64,000 bases of DNA, from assembly GCA_940671915.1 (NCBI GenBank), contig CALNVZ010002100.1, forward strand, positions 18,194,784 to 18,258,783. Direction: 5' to 3'. Position numbers and translations under genes: made by a program. The notes beneath the pieces were generated by a model. The model was not told where the DNA came from. It saw only the letters and a program-made list of their open reading frames with translations, and ran no database searches. The DNA comes from Paracentrotus lividus (lineage: Eukaryota > Echinodermata > Echinoidea > Camarodonta > Echinidae). This document shows, in pieces, positions 25,133 through 36,041 of this stretch (positions within the stretch are counted from its first letter, which is position 1; every line of letters starts with the position of its first letter).

Positions 25133-25750
25133 AATTAGTCCTCCTCTTGTATAAAGTGTATATTTAAAAAGCGGTGTTTGCGGTTATATTATACTCTATA
25201 ATGAATCATCATTTATATGAAAATGCCCTTTTCCACGATGTCCATCATTGAGCCATCTTTCAGCACTATGGGCTGCCAAAAGGGCCAAAAGTAATGAATG
25301 TTAAAAATGAACCAAAAAAAATAATATATAAATAAACCGAGTCAGAATAGACATTAAGATAAAGCAGAAATAAGGGAAATTTGAGACGGGAAATAAACAC
25401 CTTTAGTCAATAAAGATAACGAAGTAATAAAGACAACTATAAGTGCACAATTATTACTGTACCACCGTAGAAAATTTCGATAATGACTGAAATCTAGTAA
25501 ACTATTAAAAAAACAAAAATTGCACTCCCTATTGACTGCCCATAGTAATTTGCCAGTTGTCACGTTCGAGATCACGGTAGTGGAATAGGGATATATTTCT
25601 ACTCTCATAGGGAAACTGCTTTGAGCGTTTCAAAAGCCAAATAATTAGAGACGTAAAATGGGGAATAATGCTTCAATCTGTCCTTTTAGCAAGCATAATT
25701 ATATTACAGTTGAGTAAGTGACGTATATAATTTATGAAGATTATACTTAC

Positions 25751-25791
25751 TTTCTATTGCCCTCTTGATATTAACAAAATGCGAGGAATTT
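25751..25791 (-). CDS. Candidate 41-bp internal micro-exon, minus strand
   Basis: On the minus strand a strong acceptor (GGTGTCCCTTTCCAG) and an excellent donor (GAAA|GTAAGTATA) bracket 41 bp. Only one frame is open: one base, then NSSHFVNIKRAIE, then one base. It would be flanked by phase-2 and phase-1 introns. No adjoining exon of matching phase was found. The splice signals are among the best in the window; the protein is unknown. Confidence 0.4.
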
Positions 25792-25799
25792 CTGGAAAG

Positions 25800-27025
25800 G
25801 GACACCAGATGATTGATAGATCGATTACACACATTCGACAGTACAATATTTTAGTTGATTAATCGGGGTTTTTTTTTACGAGTAAGGGATATTTCGACCT
25901 GTATAATTTGACAAATATGAATACCTAATCAGAGTTCTGTCAAATTCTTCCTTATCTTCATGGTTCAAGGTCTCGAATGACTTTTCCTCCTTTATTGTAA
26001 CACAAATAAAAGAAGACAAGTCATCCATTCATAAATGGACGACTCTATATTTTTAAGAGCTGTCGGAAAGCAGAATAGATATGCAAATTTATTTATGTTG
26101 CTTTGCTTTTATATTTTGCAAACAGGATTTACAGAAAAAAGGAACAAATGAAAGGACCACGCGGTGTAAAACTGTTGTTTGTGTGTGGGCGTGTGTTTGT
26201 GTGTGTTTAAAATTTACAAAATGTTCAAGTATAACACGTGCCTTAATGGCGCTTGTCCGTTCAAATTTCGATAATTTCACCATAAAAATTCCACAATTAT
26301 GTACTTTTTAACTGATGTTCGTTAAAAAAAGAAAGAACAGTATAATCAATGGTTGTTTCTTAGGTATACTAGTATAATAGAAAACACATGCTTTATATTA
26401 AACTTCAACTATTCATATTTTTAATCAACCAGTAGAATGCTTATTTTCGTACAATTTCCATGACAGCACAGACGCAGGCCATGAACAATTTTGAAGTAGA
26501 ATTTACAATGACTTGATACGCATCTAGTTATCCTCCTCAAATATGACTAACTGACATGTTGATCTTACGACCCAATTATATTCACTCTATGAATACGTAA
26601 AATTGAATTACTGTAGATTTCACTTTGAATCTGTCATTTATATAGCGAAGGCGTAACACTACATGTATACTGTAGTATGTGGAGGATTAGTCACCAACCC
26701 ACTGTTTTTATGTCGTCCAGAATTGGGTATTTGGGTGATTAGAATATTAAATGTCTCTGCTTTATAAAGGTCATCCCTTGAAGGGTTTGGGACCATTGTA
26801 AACAAAGTAATCGGGGGCAGCAACTCAACGTGGTTCTCTTAAAAGATATATTGGAGTAAAAAGATGGAACATCAGGATACCTGAATATCTTCATGTATTT
26901 AAAATCCAACGCAAAGTTGTAATATTAAAATGGTAAATTATGAAAATGGATCAGGCATAAGCCATAATTGAAAACGTCAATATTTTCCTTTGAAAATGAT
27001 TATTTGCTTGATTTTCAGGTAGGGT
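25800..27025. other. AT-rich, nothing supported
   Basis: It contains a short GT run (about 26175-26210). The open frames over it occur on both strands and depend on that simple repeat. Confidence 0.5.
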
Positions 27026-27251
27026 ACATGCAGGTAATATGGGCCCCCTAAGGCTTCATTTGCCTAATTTGCATAAAAATTGACAAAATGACACACCAGT
27101 CTAATCTTTGTTTATTATGAATCAATAACTACTGCTCTAAACTTCTATGTGAAGAAAAGCAATTATCACCAACCCCCCTGTCTGCAACATTCAAATGTTG
27201 ACGTCATCACCAAAGTGCCCATATTACCTGCATGTGCAGGTAATATGGGCA
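27026..27251. mobile_element. Inverted-repeat element ending in a perfect 36-nt palindrome
   Basis: TACATGCAGGTAATATGGGC (27025-27044) recurs inverted as GCCCATATTACCTGCATG (27217-27234) and again directly (27235-27250). Positions 27216-27251 form a perfect hairpin with 17-bp arms and a TG loop. The structure suggests an element of about 200 bp with a duplicated or rearranged right terminus. Confidence 0.7.
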
Positions 27252-27420
27252 TATGCATTTAATGGTATTTTTTAAAAAACTACCAATGACTCTACTATGT
27301 CTGGAATTTGCTTAAAATGTTCAGCCCATAGGGTTTATGGTTCTGTTGGTGTATCAAGTCGCTTGTCCATTTCCCCCTTATTTCTATTTTATTTATTTAT
27401 TCATTTTTATTTTTTTTTGC

Positions 27421-27470
27421 TGGGGGGGGGGGCACTTCCCCCCCCCCCTGGATCCGCGCCTTGGACCAGA
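27421..27470. repeat. G and C homopolymers next to a GGATCCGCGCC element end
   Basis: Runs of about 12 G and 11 C surround GGCACTTCC and end in CTGGATCCGCGCCTTGG, resembling the termini at 7331 and 62638. It is probably a fragment of the same dispersed family. The homopolymers make the exact length unreliable. Confidence 0.45.
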
Positions 27471-27514
27471 TATTCCATGATATCGTGCTCTCTTTTAGAT
27501 TATGTTACTTAAGA

Positions 27515-27536
27515 AAAGTTCTTTCTTTCTCTCTTT

Positions 27537-27567
<31 letters not shown>

Positions 27568-27585
27568 ACACACACACACTTTGTT
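27515..27585. repeat. CT/CA microsatellite
   Basis: Interrupted (TC)n with a short (AC)n at its end. Confidence 0.85.
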
Positions 27586-27781
27586 AGGCCTATATTTTTC
27601 TATTAATCAAATAAAAAAATAACGTCCAATGAAGTATTAACATCAACGCTGCAAAAACATATATCACAATCAGAACCCACATAAAATCAACGCATACTAA
27701 TCGATAAAAAATCCCGAGGCAAGGAAAAAAGTCAACATACGAACGCAAGGGAATAATAGTCGGTTAATTAGTCAAAGCTAA

Positions 27782-28813
27782 GGGGGCCGTCACACTGAGG
27801 TCGTTCTATAACGTTCTTGCCCGTTTTGCCCGTTTTTAAAAAAAAATGCTGAACGGGCTTTTGTCGGGTTGGAACTTATAACTTTGAAAAATAATTTCTT
27901 GAATACGATGCTAGGCAGTTCATAAATAGTTCTCGTTATCGTCAATTCGCGTCTTTTATCGCGTCCGCAATACGTTGTTATCACAGTTCAGAACGGAGTT
28001 ACTGCTCGTTCACGTCTATAACCGTTCGTAGCACGTCCAAACGGTCACTAAAAGTGCTATGCGCAGCATGATAAAGTTAGATACCACGTTCGTAGTACGT
28101 CCTTCTCGTTCAGAGTAAGTCCTACCGTTTAAGGTAACGTTGTTCACTACGTTTAAGTTTTAGATACTTGAAGCCAGATACGATTTTTTTGAACATTTCA
28201 AAAAATCGGAATGGCCTTTCCGTTCTCTCCTCGGGCCGATCGCCAAGTTCGGTAAACAGATTGTAACGTGGTGTACTAGATTCTAAAAAGGTCTGCACTA
28301 CGTTCATCCGTGTTGCTAAACAGATTGAGCCCGTTCACCAAGAACTACCTAGAACGCAGTGAGAACTAGTCAGTTTGACGGGAATTATGACACGCCGTTC
28401 TGTTTTAAAATTGAACACTATGTTCGTAGTACGATCCTTCTCGTCAGAGTAAGTTCCTACCGTTTAAGCGACGTTGTCACTACGTTTTAATTTTAGAACT
28501 TGAAATAATAATATACAATGCTCGTTTGTATGACGCCTAGCACATCTTGAGAACGATTTAAGTACGGCAATTTCGTTGTAGTATCGTCCATCTCGTTTCA
28601 GGTACGTTGCCACCCCCGTTAAATGTAGGACGAGATGGGCGCCGATTTTTTTTAACACTTTATTTGGAAATCCGACCGCTAGTCCATGAAGTTCGTAAAG
28701 CAGATCGTAAGAAGTATTATACTACGTCCACTGCAGTTTACACACAAGACTATGGCCCGTTCGAGCAAAATAATTGCAAGGACGTAGTAGGAACGAGGCT
28801 CAGTGTACGGGGG
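27782..28813. mobile_element. Large non-autonomous foldback element (~1.03 kb)
   Basis: The left end GGGGGCCGTCACACTGAGG and right end CTCAGTGTACGGGGG are imperfect inverted repeats. TAA lies outside the left end and ATAA outside the right. The interior is built from repeated words such as CGTTCGTAGTACGTCC, GTAAGTTCCTACCG and CCGTTC in both orientations. A palindromic core (28182-28207, around GAACATTTCAAAA) lies near the middle. There is no transposase frame. Terminal and core features match the elements at 12.2-14.1 kb although the rest differs. Confidence 0.75.
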
Positions 28814-29109
28814 TATAAGAGTGTTACTTTGGTATTGAAAGGATTACAAGGATTAGTTGCCTGTTGACCACACATTTAAATATACAACTTTTACACGCTG
28901 CCAATGGTGACCAAGAAAGGGTGTTATGAAGAAATCACCCACAGCACCTGCGTCTTGGAAGAAACAGCGCTCAATTTGCAACGTGCAAGAACCTACGACT
29001 CCGTAAATCTGGTGTTACTCTGATAGTAATCAGGTCCTTTGTTCTTGCCACCTGAGCCACATTGGTCACGAAACTAACCTGAAACATTGGTGACCTGTAA
29101 TAAATGATT

Positions 29110-29330
29110 CCATGATATTTTTATCCGGCGACATTTACTCTGGGGAAAATATGATACACTAACAGCCAAACATAAAACCAACGTTAAACCTTGCACTAAC
29201 CCTTTATCTCTCATACCGCATACTATTCAGAACCCCAAACCGTTATCATAACCCTAACCCTACATGTCTTTAGAGACATAAGACAGGGGCAGTTATTGCA
29301 GGAGCAAATGGTGGATCACCATTCGCTCCT
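29110..29330. repeat. Dispersed repeat with CCGGCGACA end and CCTAACCCTAACCC motif, copy A
   Basis: The order TCCGGCGACATTTACTC, an AC-rich middle with ATAACCCTAACCCTA, then GGGGCAGTTATTGCAGGAGC is shared with 40986-41165. The ends (CCGGCGACA and TTGTCGCAGGAGC in the better copy) are inverted repeats, so this is probably a miniature element. The telomere-like motif is internal. Confidence 0.65.
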
Positions 29331-29354
29331 GTTTTCATTCATTCATTCCTGTCA

Positions 29355-29590
29355 TTAGAAAGTTGTACATATAAAACAAGGTGTGGTCTCTAGACACTCC
29401 TCGATAATCATATTAGATTCTGCAGTACTACACTGCCAGCAGACACTTGTTGGCATATCAATATCCTTGAAGTTCAAATCATCACAACTCCCCTCTTCAA
29501 GTTTCCCGATCTCTTCATTCTTGGACTGACAAGACCTCTCTATAAAACAAAACCCTTCTTCGTCTGGAATAGCATTCCTCAACCGCCTCT
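29355..29590 (-). CDS. Candidate 3'-terminal exon, minus strand
   Basis: An open frame of about 78 codons ends at TAA. The composition is coding-like and acidic with many cysteines: NAIPDEEGFCFIERSCQSK, then FKDIDMPTSVCWQCSTAES, ending PCFICTTF. There is no in-frame ATG near the start and a TAG lies just upstream, so it would need a splice acceptor (AG at GTAGAG|GCGG would put it in frame, after a poor tract). That acceptor would be phase 2, compatible with the minus-strand first-exon candidate at 31290. The family is unknown. It lies just beside a dispersed repeat, so a transposon origin is also possible. Confidence 0.3.
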
Positions 29591-30496
29591 ACCTGACCAA
29601 ACAATCCCTCAATACACTGTAGGTTTTTTTTCTCTCCTTTTTATGGTGAAGGTGAGGGTTAGGTATAGTAACATTGCCAATATTTTTCCAACTTTCAAAC
29701 ACTCAAATCGTTCTTTTTTGGTCAAATATATTCTTATAGTTTAAAAAAAAAAACAACAATCTGATATATTTTTTTTCTTCTCCAAATTTCAACTTGATAC
29801 AATGGAGTTTTGGGTTACCGTAAATTTTTGCGTAATTTACGGGTATTTGAATTATCACATACATGCTAGCGGTATATAATGTAACGGTAATTGATATCCA
29901 TGCTTCCAAACTGAATTTTCTACACGATGCAAATTCATGTGCATGTATGTATAAACAAAACCACACACTAATATACCGCACACTCCTAAACACACCCGTA
30001 AGTCACACCCACATATTTCACGCCCACACACCACTCTCGTATAACAAATGTTAAAAGGTGTTGATTGGAATTAATCCCAATTGTCCAAGCATATCGGGTA
30101 TATGCAAGCACCAACATCACATGTACAAAAATATAATAGGACAACCTGGATATCCAACATATTCATCGGAGCCCAGCTCACGTCAAAAAGTCGTAAAGAA
30201 TGAATAGTCCGTTGCCATGGAGAAATATCAGTTTGCTCTTAGTAATATTTATTGATAATTTCAATCGATACTTTGGTCGATATGACAGAGAACGTCACAA
30301 TTCCTTATTCTTAACTGAGATCACCATTACAGATCACCATTCCAGAGTCGTTGAGCGTGCATAATGAGTTATTAATTCCGGCAAATGTTGGACATTATTT
30401 ATATAATTATTGGCTTTACCCTTCAGCCAAAATATGTTCACCCTAAAAATGGTAGTAATATTGTTTATTCTCATTGATTTGCAAAATTATTACTAT

Positions 30497-30512
30497 TATA
30501 TATATACTATAT

Positions 30513-30557
<45 letters not shown>

Positions 30558-30577
30558 GTATATATTATATTATATAT
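30497..30577. repeat. (TA)n microsatellite
   Basis: Imperfect TA repeat of about 80 bp. Open frames rich in Tyr and Ile on both strands are artefacts of it. Confidence 0.9.
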
Positions 30578-31289
30578 TCCATTAAACTTGCAAAAAGAAA
30601 CATGCAATATAAAAAAGTGAAAAAAATGAGCAAACAAAATAAGATTCCATGGGATTCGATTTTCTGTTAATAAAAAAAAAAAGGTTACAAAATACATAAA
30701 TGTCAACATTTCAAAACAGACATACGATATTAAGTGTTATTTAAGTTCTTTCATTTTCCCCCACATTTGTCCAGAATACATCATTTGCTTATTCCTTTAA
30801 CACTTTGAGGTTGATATGCCTAGATTAACCAGATTTTTTTTTTTAATGAGCTTTTAATACATTCATTTTCCTTGTCTACATTAAATATTTCTTCATAATT
30901 ATTGAAAAATTTCAAAATTATTCCGAATCAGTAAAACCTATTTACTCTTTTTCTTATAATGCAAAATTAACAGATAAATCCACCTAATTAAAACATAAAA
31001 AGTCAATTATGATATCATTTCAAATTACTTCTAATCACAATTTCCATATACACTGTAGGCCTATATGTCCTTGAATGCAAAAGTCTTGCTGAGTCGAAGC
31101 ATGATATTGTATGATACCGAATCATTTTCAGATTTCCTACCTAAAAGACTCTTTCCATGGCTTCCCACCTAATTTCCTGGTGCTTTTACGCTAAGACGTT
31201 CTCGTTTGCGAATAAGTTAATGCATTACATAAACAATCAAATTGGTGCGTAAAATTAAAACACTTATACGCACGCGCCATTTCACTTAC

Positions 31290-31340
31290 TTGTGTTCCAT
31301 GAGAGATCTCGATTGATAGTGCGGAGATTGAGTGCCGTGA
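31290..31340 (-). CDS. Possible first exon of a minus-strand gene
   Basis: On the minus strand ATG GAA CAC AA is followed by a near-perfect donor GTAAGTGAA, with the start codon at 31300-31298. About 50 bp upstream is AGCCAATCAG, a canonical CCAAT box. Only MEH plus two bases of the next codon would be encoded here. The 5' limit of the exon is not determined. Its phase matches the candidate exon at 29355-29590. Confidence 0.3.
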
Positions 31341-31344
31341 ATGC

Positions 31345-31440
31345 GCTCTTCTGATTGGCTACTTACTTTGCTAAAACGTCGTCACTGTCTGTGCAAATAA
31401 AAAAGCCAGCTTGAAATCGGTGAACGATTATCACGTGCAT
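31345..31440. promoter_or_regulatory. Candidate divergent promoter with CCAAT box
   Basis: CTGATTGGCT (31350-31359) is a CCAAT box read on the minus strand. On the plus side GCAAATAAAAAAG (about 31393-31405) could serve as a TATA-like element, and CACGTG (about 31433) is an E-box. The region lies between the minus-strand ATG-donor candidate and a plus-strand leader with a good donor. Assigning promoter function is inference from motif spacing. Confidence 0.35.
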
Positions 31441-31603
31441 TCATTCCTTAGTGCATTCGTACAGGTGTTAGAACGTGGACAGAGGAGAAAGGGGAAACAA
31501 GGGAAAAAAAAAACAAACGAGGAAAAAAGGCAAAAAAGAAAAGAGCGATCAAACTGAAGAGCCGAACCCGAAACTCATCCGCTGGTGGACCGTTAGTTTG
31601 AAG
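31430..31603 (+). other. Possible 5' untranslated exon, plus-strand gene 2
   Basis: There is no ATG in this segment, and it ends at a strong donor TGAAG|GTAAGAATC (GT at 31604-31605). It is purine-rich in the middle. The 5' end is a guess from the TATA-like motif. Exons of a possible gene 2 begin at 34176. The minus-strand frame over this region also looks open, so the orientation is not secure. Confidence 0.3.
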
Positions 31604-31605
31604 GT

Positions 31606-33353
31606 AAGAATCAACGCGCCCTTCAGACAATTTTATAGACTCTCCTAACACAATATGCCAATTGTGCTCAACAAGTTTGACGTTACGGCAGCACTTAAAC
31701 TAGAGAAGATCCTTCAGCTGATATTAGCTGAATGGTGTGGGAGTTTGAAAGCTTTTTCAAGGAGCCTGAAGGTTTAAAATTCTCTCCCTTAAAAATTGAA
31801 ACGAGAATTATCTGTTTAAAAATAAATTCGTCAACGTCATTTAGTCCATAGATGCTAATTACTGTGGATTCATACCATAATTTTCGGGGGAGGGGATAAG
31901 TTTTCGCAAATATGATGAAAGTTCTTTTCAATTTTAGATATTTCACAGCGCAAAATATGTTGTGAATAGTGGACTAAATTATTCTTATCAAAGTGTAAAT
32001 ATTTTATTTGTATTTGGGAAATTGGTGTTTAAATTTCTGATGCAAAGATGGTTGTTTTATTGGCAAAATGCTTTTGTTTATTGCATTGCACGTTCTGAAT
32101 TTATCATATGAATCTATTTAATTATGAACTTGTTTCGACACATAAAAATCATCAACTTGCCAGCATATTTTGTACAGAAAAAGTTTACCAAATTTTCGAT
32201 ATGAACAAAAGAATAAAAAATGAAATACGGACCATAAACGAATAAATCTGCTTTATAATCAGTCACCAAAATTACTCCATTTTATCTTCACTTTTTCACT
32301 ATTGTGTACATCGATTCAAGTATTAAGAACAGTAGTTTATGCATGGACCCCAAGACGCTGTACTACTATTTAGATTTTGCTTTCCTTAATCAACGATGGC
32401 ATTTCCAAGATTGGTGTGTTTAGATATGAATAAAAGAATCTCTGATAGAAGAAAAATGGACATGGATTTTTTTATAGAAATTTCTATCGCCAAGTTTTCG
32501 TTTGAAGCAGGCCGACGCCTGCCGTTATTTGAATAATGTTGTGAAGTGCAGATACGTCCGTGTCTTCTGTAACATTAGCCTCACGTTTATATCTATAAAT
32601 ATGATTAAACAAATAATAATATAACATGACGGATTGTCATTTGTATTTTGTATTATATAAATGGATAGGGTCACGGCGTAGGAGGTAGCTGAGTGCCATT
32701 ATTATTTACATAAAAGATGCTTAATTTACCAAGCTTAGAGCATGCCAGGTTTTCTTTTGAAAGGGTATCGCCCTTGAAGTAGAGATACCCTGTAAACCGT
32801 TATTCAACTGAAAATGAAATGACGAGACGTATACGTCTTTTTATGACAACACTCGTGTTATTTATGTTTTTTGAACTGTGATGGGCAGATGGAGTTTGTC
32901 TGTGACAGTCGGCGATCTTTTTTGGGTTGTATTAATGTCATCATTAATGTACATCCTTCGGTCAGCGGAGGAGACGATGTCACTCTGACGAAATATGGAA
33001 TTCATTCAAAGAGGAAATGTCAATTTTCATTTGGGTCTCCGACATTTGCTTTAAATTCTTCTCCCCTTTTTTAAGCGCGTCAGAATATTTAATGTATGAA
33101 ATGATAACGAATAATTGTTTTTGTAAAGTTTCTTTCATTACAACTACAATTTTTGAGAAAACGTACACGAATTTCATTGTACAATTTCTACCAAATTCTA
33201 ATAGGGGTCTCGGCACACAATTTGATTTACCACGATTTTCTTCTCCTCTCCTTGTTTTTAGCTCGTCTGAATAAGCAATGTATGAAATAATAACCAAAAA
33301 TGCTTTTCGTAAAGTTTGATACCTTTTTTATTTTGTAGAAAATGTGCGTGTAC
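31606..33353. other. AT-rich sequence with a degenerate ~184-bp tandem duplication
   Basis: At about 33059-33140 and 33241-33320 the same order appears: TTCTCC, GCGTCAGAATA or GCTCGTCTGAATA, AATGTATGAAATGATAA or AATGTATGAAATAATAA, then GTAAAGTTT. An ATG-led frame at 32889 (63 codons) reaches into this duplication but has no good donor. Confidence 0.5.
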
Positions 33354-33360
33354 TTAATAT

Positions 33361-33990
33361 TAGGGTTGGGCGAATCTCAACTTTTTTTTTCAAACAAGTT
33401 GTTTCTATAGTAAAATTCGACGTAGAAACTGAAAATGACAATTATTTTTGCATACAATGACGTCTTACGTCGTTAAAGTGCAAAAAACCAAAATGGCCGC
33501 CTAAATAGCGTATTATGCCCAAATATCATACTTTTTATACGTATAAACCACTTTTATTGCGTTTTTATATGTCTTTTGGGTGTCAGGGAACCCAACATGA
33601 TTAATCCAACATGATTAATCCTACCTAAGTTGACTGTTAGTGTAGTTTGGTAGTTAGTTTCAGTCAATATCGAGCAAAAAATCACCTCATATCGAAATCA
33701 ATAATTAACACCTATAACCATACTAGGTACATTTGGTCATGATAAAATTGTCAGATTTGAGCTTTTAAACCATCAAAATCCATAAAGAAACAAAATAAAA
33801 CCGGTTTATACCTATACAGGGTGTGATGAATGGGCAAAATACACTATTTTGGTTTTTTGCACTTTAGCGACGTCAGACATCATCGTACACAAAAATCATT
33901 GTCATTTTTGGATTCTACATCAAATTTGACTATTGAAGTAACTTGTTTGAAATAATTTTTCAGAAAAAAGTCATTATTTGCCCAACCCTA
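33361..33990. mobile_element. Foldback hAT-like element with 7-bp target duplication (630 bp)
   Basis: The element starts TAGGGTTGGGCGAATCTC and ends TTGCCCAACCCTA. The arms of about 130-150 bp are reverse complements of each other with moderate mismatch, including GTGCAAAAAACCAAAAT and its mirror. The 7-bp sequence TTAATAT flanks both sides (33354-33360 and 33991-33997), a clear target-site duplication. The terminus and the 7-8 bp duplication fit hAT elements; there is no transposase frame. Confidence 0.85.
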
Positions 33991-34175
33991 TTAATATTCA
34001 TCGTACTACTGTAATCACAATACAAACCTTATTGTTATATTATTCTTCCGGTCATTACACAAGATTTGGCTTCTGGTTCACCGCCCCTAAAAGTGCGCAA
34101 TTTGTTAATAGGACTCAAGTGCATCCATCACATTTTTTTGTAATCCATAGTATCACATTTGACTGTTGTCCCTAG

Positions 34176-34321
34176 ACTTCCACTCCACTGGGAACTCCAG
34201 TGGGAAAGCAAGACCACAACCCTCACTTTGTATCGCTAGAAGAAATGCAACCCTCGCTTTTCATAGCCTTAATGAGATTTGGAAATGGATCATCTTTGGA
34301 CATTTGCATTGTTGCTCTCAT
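34176..34321 (+). CDS. Candidate internal exon, plus-strand gene 2
   Basis: The acceptor GACTGTTGTCCCTAG is followed by 146 bp open in frame (48 codons plus two bases) and a donor CTCAT|GTGAGG. The intron phases are 0 and 2. The peptide begins TSTPLGTPVGKQDHNPHFVS, continues LEEMQPSLFIALMRFGNG, and ends SSLDICIVAL. A competing minus-strand reading (SKDDPFPNLIKAMKSEG, donor AAA|GTGAGG near 34227) is shorter. The two leftover bases fit the single-base start of the candidates at 35820 and 36705. The protein is not recognised. Confidence 0.4.
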
Positions 34322-35819
34322 GTGAGGCAGTGGTAAAATATTAATCAGTGATTTCCCTTTCGAACTTTTCCCGCATGATTTCGGTGGGGGGGGGATGGGG
34401 AGAAAGGAGAGCCTTGGGGTACGCTTGAAGTAGATGGAGATAAAGCACGTTCTGGTTTTGACGTTCAAAAATGTTTCCATGTCATGATATTTAAGAAATA
34501 TTTACAAAATGTGTCATAGTACAATATCATTTATTATGATGAATGTGATATTTAATTGGTTTTCCCCTTCAAAATGTAATACTTGTATCGTAAGCATTTA
34601 TGAGATCACAATCATGCACGTTTCTAGATAATTCTCAGCGCTTCACAATAAAATTATTTTAGGCGGGGATATCGTTAAAACGAAAACAAGAGCAAAGTAA
34701 TATGAGTAACATAAGTTCTATTGCAATAACTATCTGTTTGTGTGTACAAGTTTGAAACATGACGGAAATATGGGAAATTATGTACAGATGAACAATACAT
34801 CTCATCCAAATTGTTTCATGAATACATTAGTCAGTTCATTGGAAACTAGGGTAGAGACGAATTATACTGCAAAATCATTCGTAAAAAAAGAGAATATTTT
34901 ATTAAATTATTTGCCATAAATCAGTAAAAACAGATACAACAATTTTGGATTTAATAAAGAATGTGTTCTAATGGGACATAGGGACTTTCACTGATCGGTT
35001 CAAGACCTCATGAAATACTGATGGAATCAGTAGATGAGCCTGCATCTATTCCATGATCAGAATAATTAGGAAGATGTTCATGCCATGTCACGTCTTGTGT
35101 TTCACATGGTCCAACCACAAGAATTCCAAGAAGAACGGTTGTATGAAAGTTTAGTTGCGTGGTAGGCTCCTAATGATCGTGCTTCGTATTCTCCTAGCTT
35201 TGTGCCCATAGTAACAAGAGCTTATTAAGCATATTTGCAACATGGTAAAGCCACTTAAATCTTCGTAAGGATGGATTTTTATTTGAATGGACACATTGAA
35301 AAGAAAAAAAAAATAGATGCTTCTTACAATCGACATTGTATCATGATACACGTAGCCAAACAGCTCTGATAATTCTTTATTTTCTAAAAGTTATTGCACT
35401 TTCTCCCCTCCTCCTCCTTTATTTTTTTTTTTTTAGCTGTCATGTATAATTTTGTCTAGAAATTTCATTCATGTATTGTCGAACAAACTTTCATGTATTG
35501 CCTACTTACACTATAACTACTAAACATTACTTTTCCTTGATATATATACCCTGATATATATGAGCAAATATGGTATATGTAAGGTTTGAACCTTGTCTGT
35601 TGAAATTTACATCATCATTATAATTTGAATTAGATATCTAATTCTAAGAGGTATAAACAACCAAATAGAGCACATGTGTCGAAGTCGTCTCTAAGACAAT
35701 GTTGTATAATATGCCTATTCGAAGACGAACTACAATAGCATGCTCGTCACTGTGACGTATTGATAATTATAACACCATATTAACCTCTGCCACTGATGTA
35801 TCAGGAAGACCTATTTCAG

Positions 35820-35867
35820 ACATTTCAAGAAATCAATTAGTTTGTCCGAGACTCCCGGGCCTTGTCG
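35820..35867 (+). CDS. Possible short exon of gene 2
   Basis: The acceptor GACCTATTTCAG and donor TGTCG|GTGACA enclose 48 bp: one base, HFKKSISLSETPGPC, two bases. The phases match both neighbours, so joining 34176-34321, this exon and 36705-36898 keeps one open frame. The GC-rich sequence continues past the proposed donor in other open frames, so a different structure is quite possible. Confidence 0.25.
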
Positions 35868-36041
35868 GTGACATAGAACTTGGTATGCAAACTGTTGTGG
35901 TGTACATGGCGCCCGTAATGCTGTTTGTTGTCGTATATTATGACGCGGCATCCGCCCGCCGAGACGTCCCAAATCCCCGGCTGACCGAAATAAAAGATGA
36001 TTCCGACTTGTAACACCACACCCCCTTGAGGAATACATTCG
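35820..36041. other. GC-rich, CpG-rich coding-like segment, strand unresolved
   Basis: The segment stands out from its AT-rich surroundings and is open in several frames. On the minus strand, after an acceptor TCTTAATCATCAG, a 68-codon frame (36041-35837) reads ECIPQGGVVLQVGIIFYFG, then IWDVSAGGCRVIIYDNKQHY and KFYVTDKARESRTN-stop. On the plus strand, after the acceptor at 35819, a frame reads ISRNQLVCPRLPGLVGDIEL, a hydrophobic MQTVVVYMAPVMLFVVVYY, then a polar tail ending TEIKDDSDL-stop (36011-36013). Either may be a terminal exon. I cannot choose without comparison or transcripts. Confidence 0.4.

Noticed and set aside
34227-34314. Minus-strand exon reading SKDDPFPNLIKAMKSEG with donor AAA|GTGAGG
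   Set aside because: The plus-strand reading over the same bases is longer, has a better acceptor and fits neighbouring phases. The minus reading remains possible.
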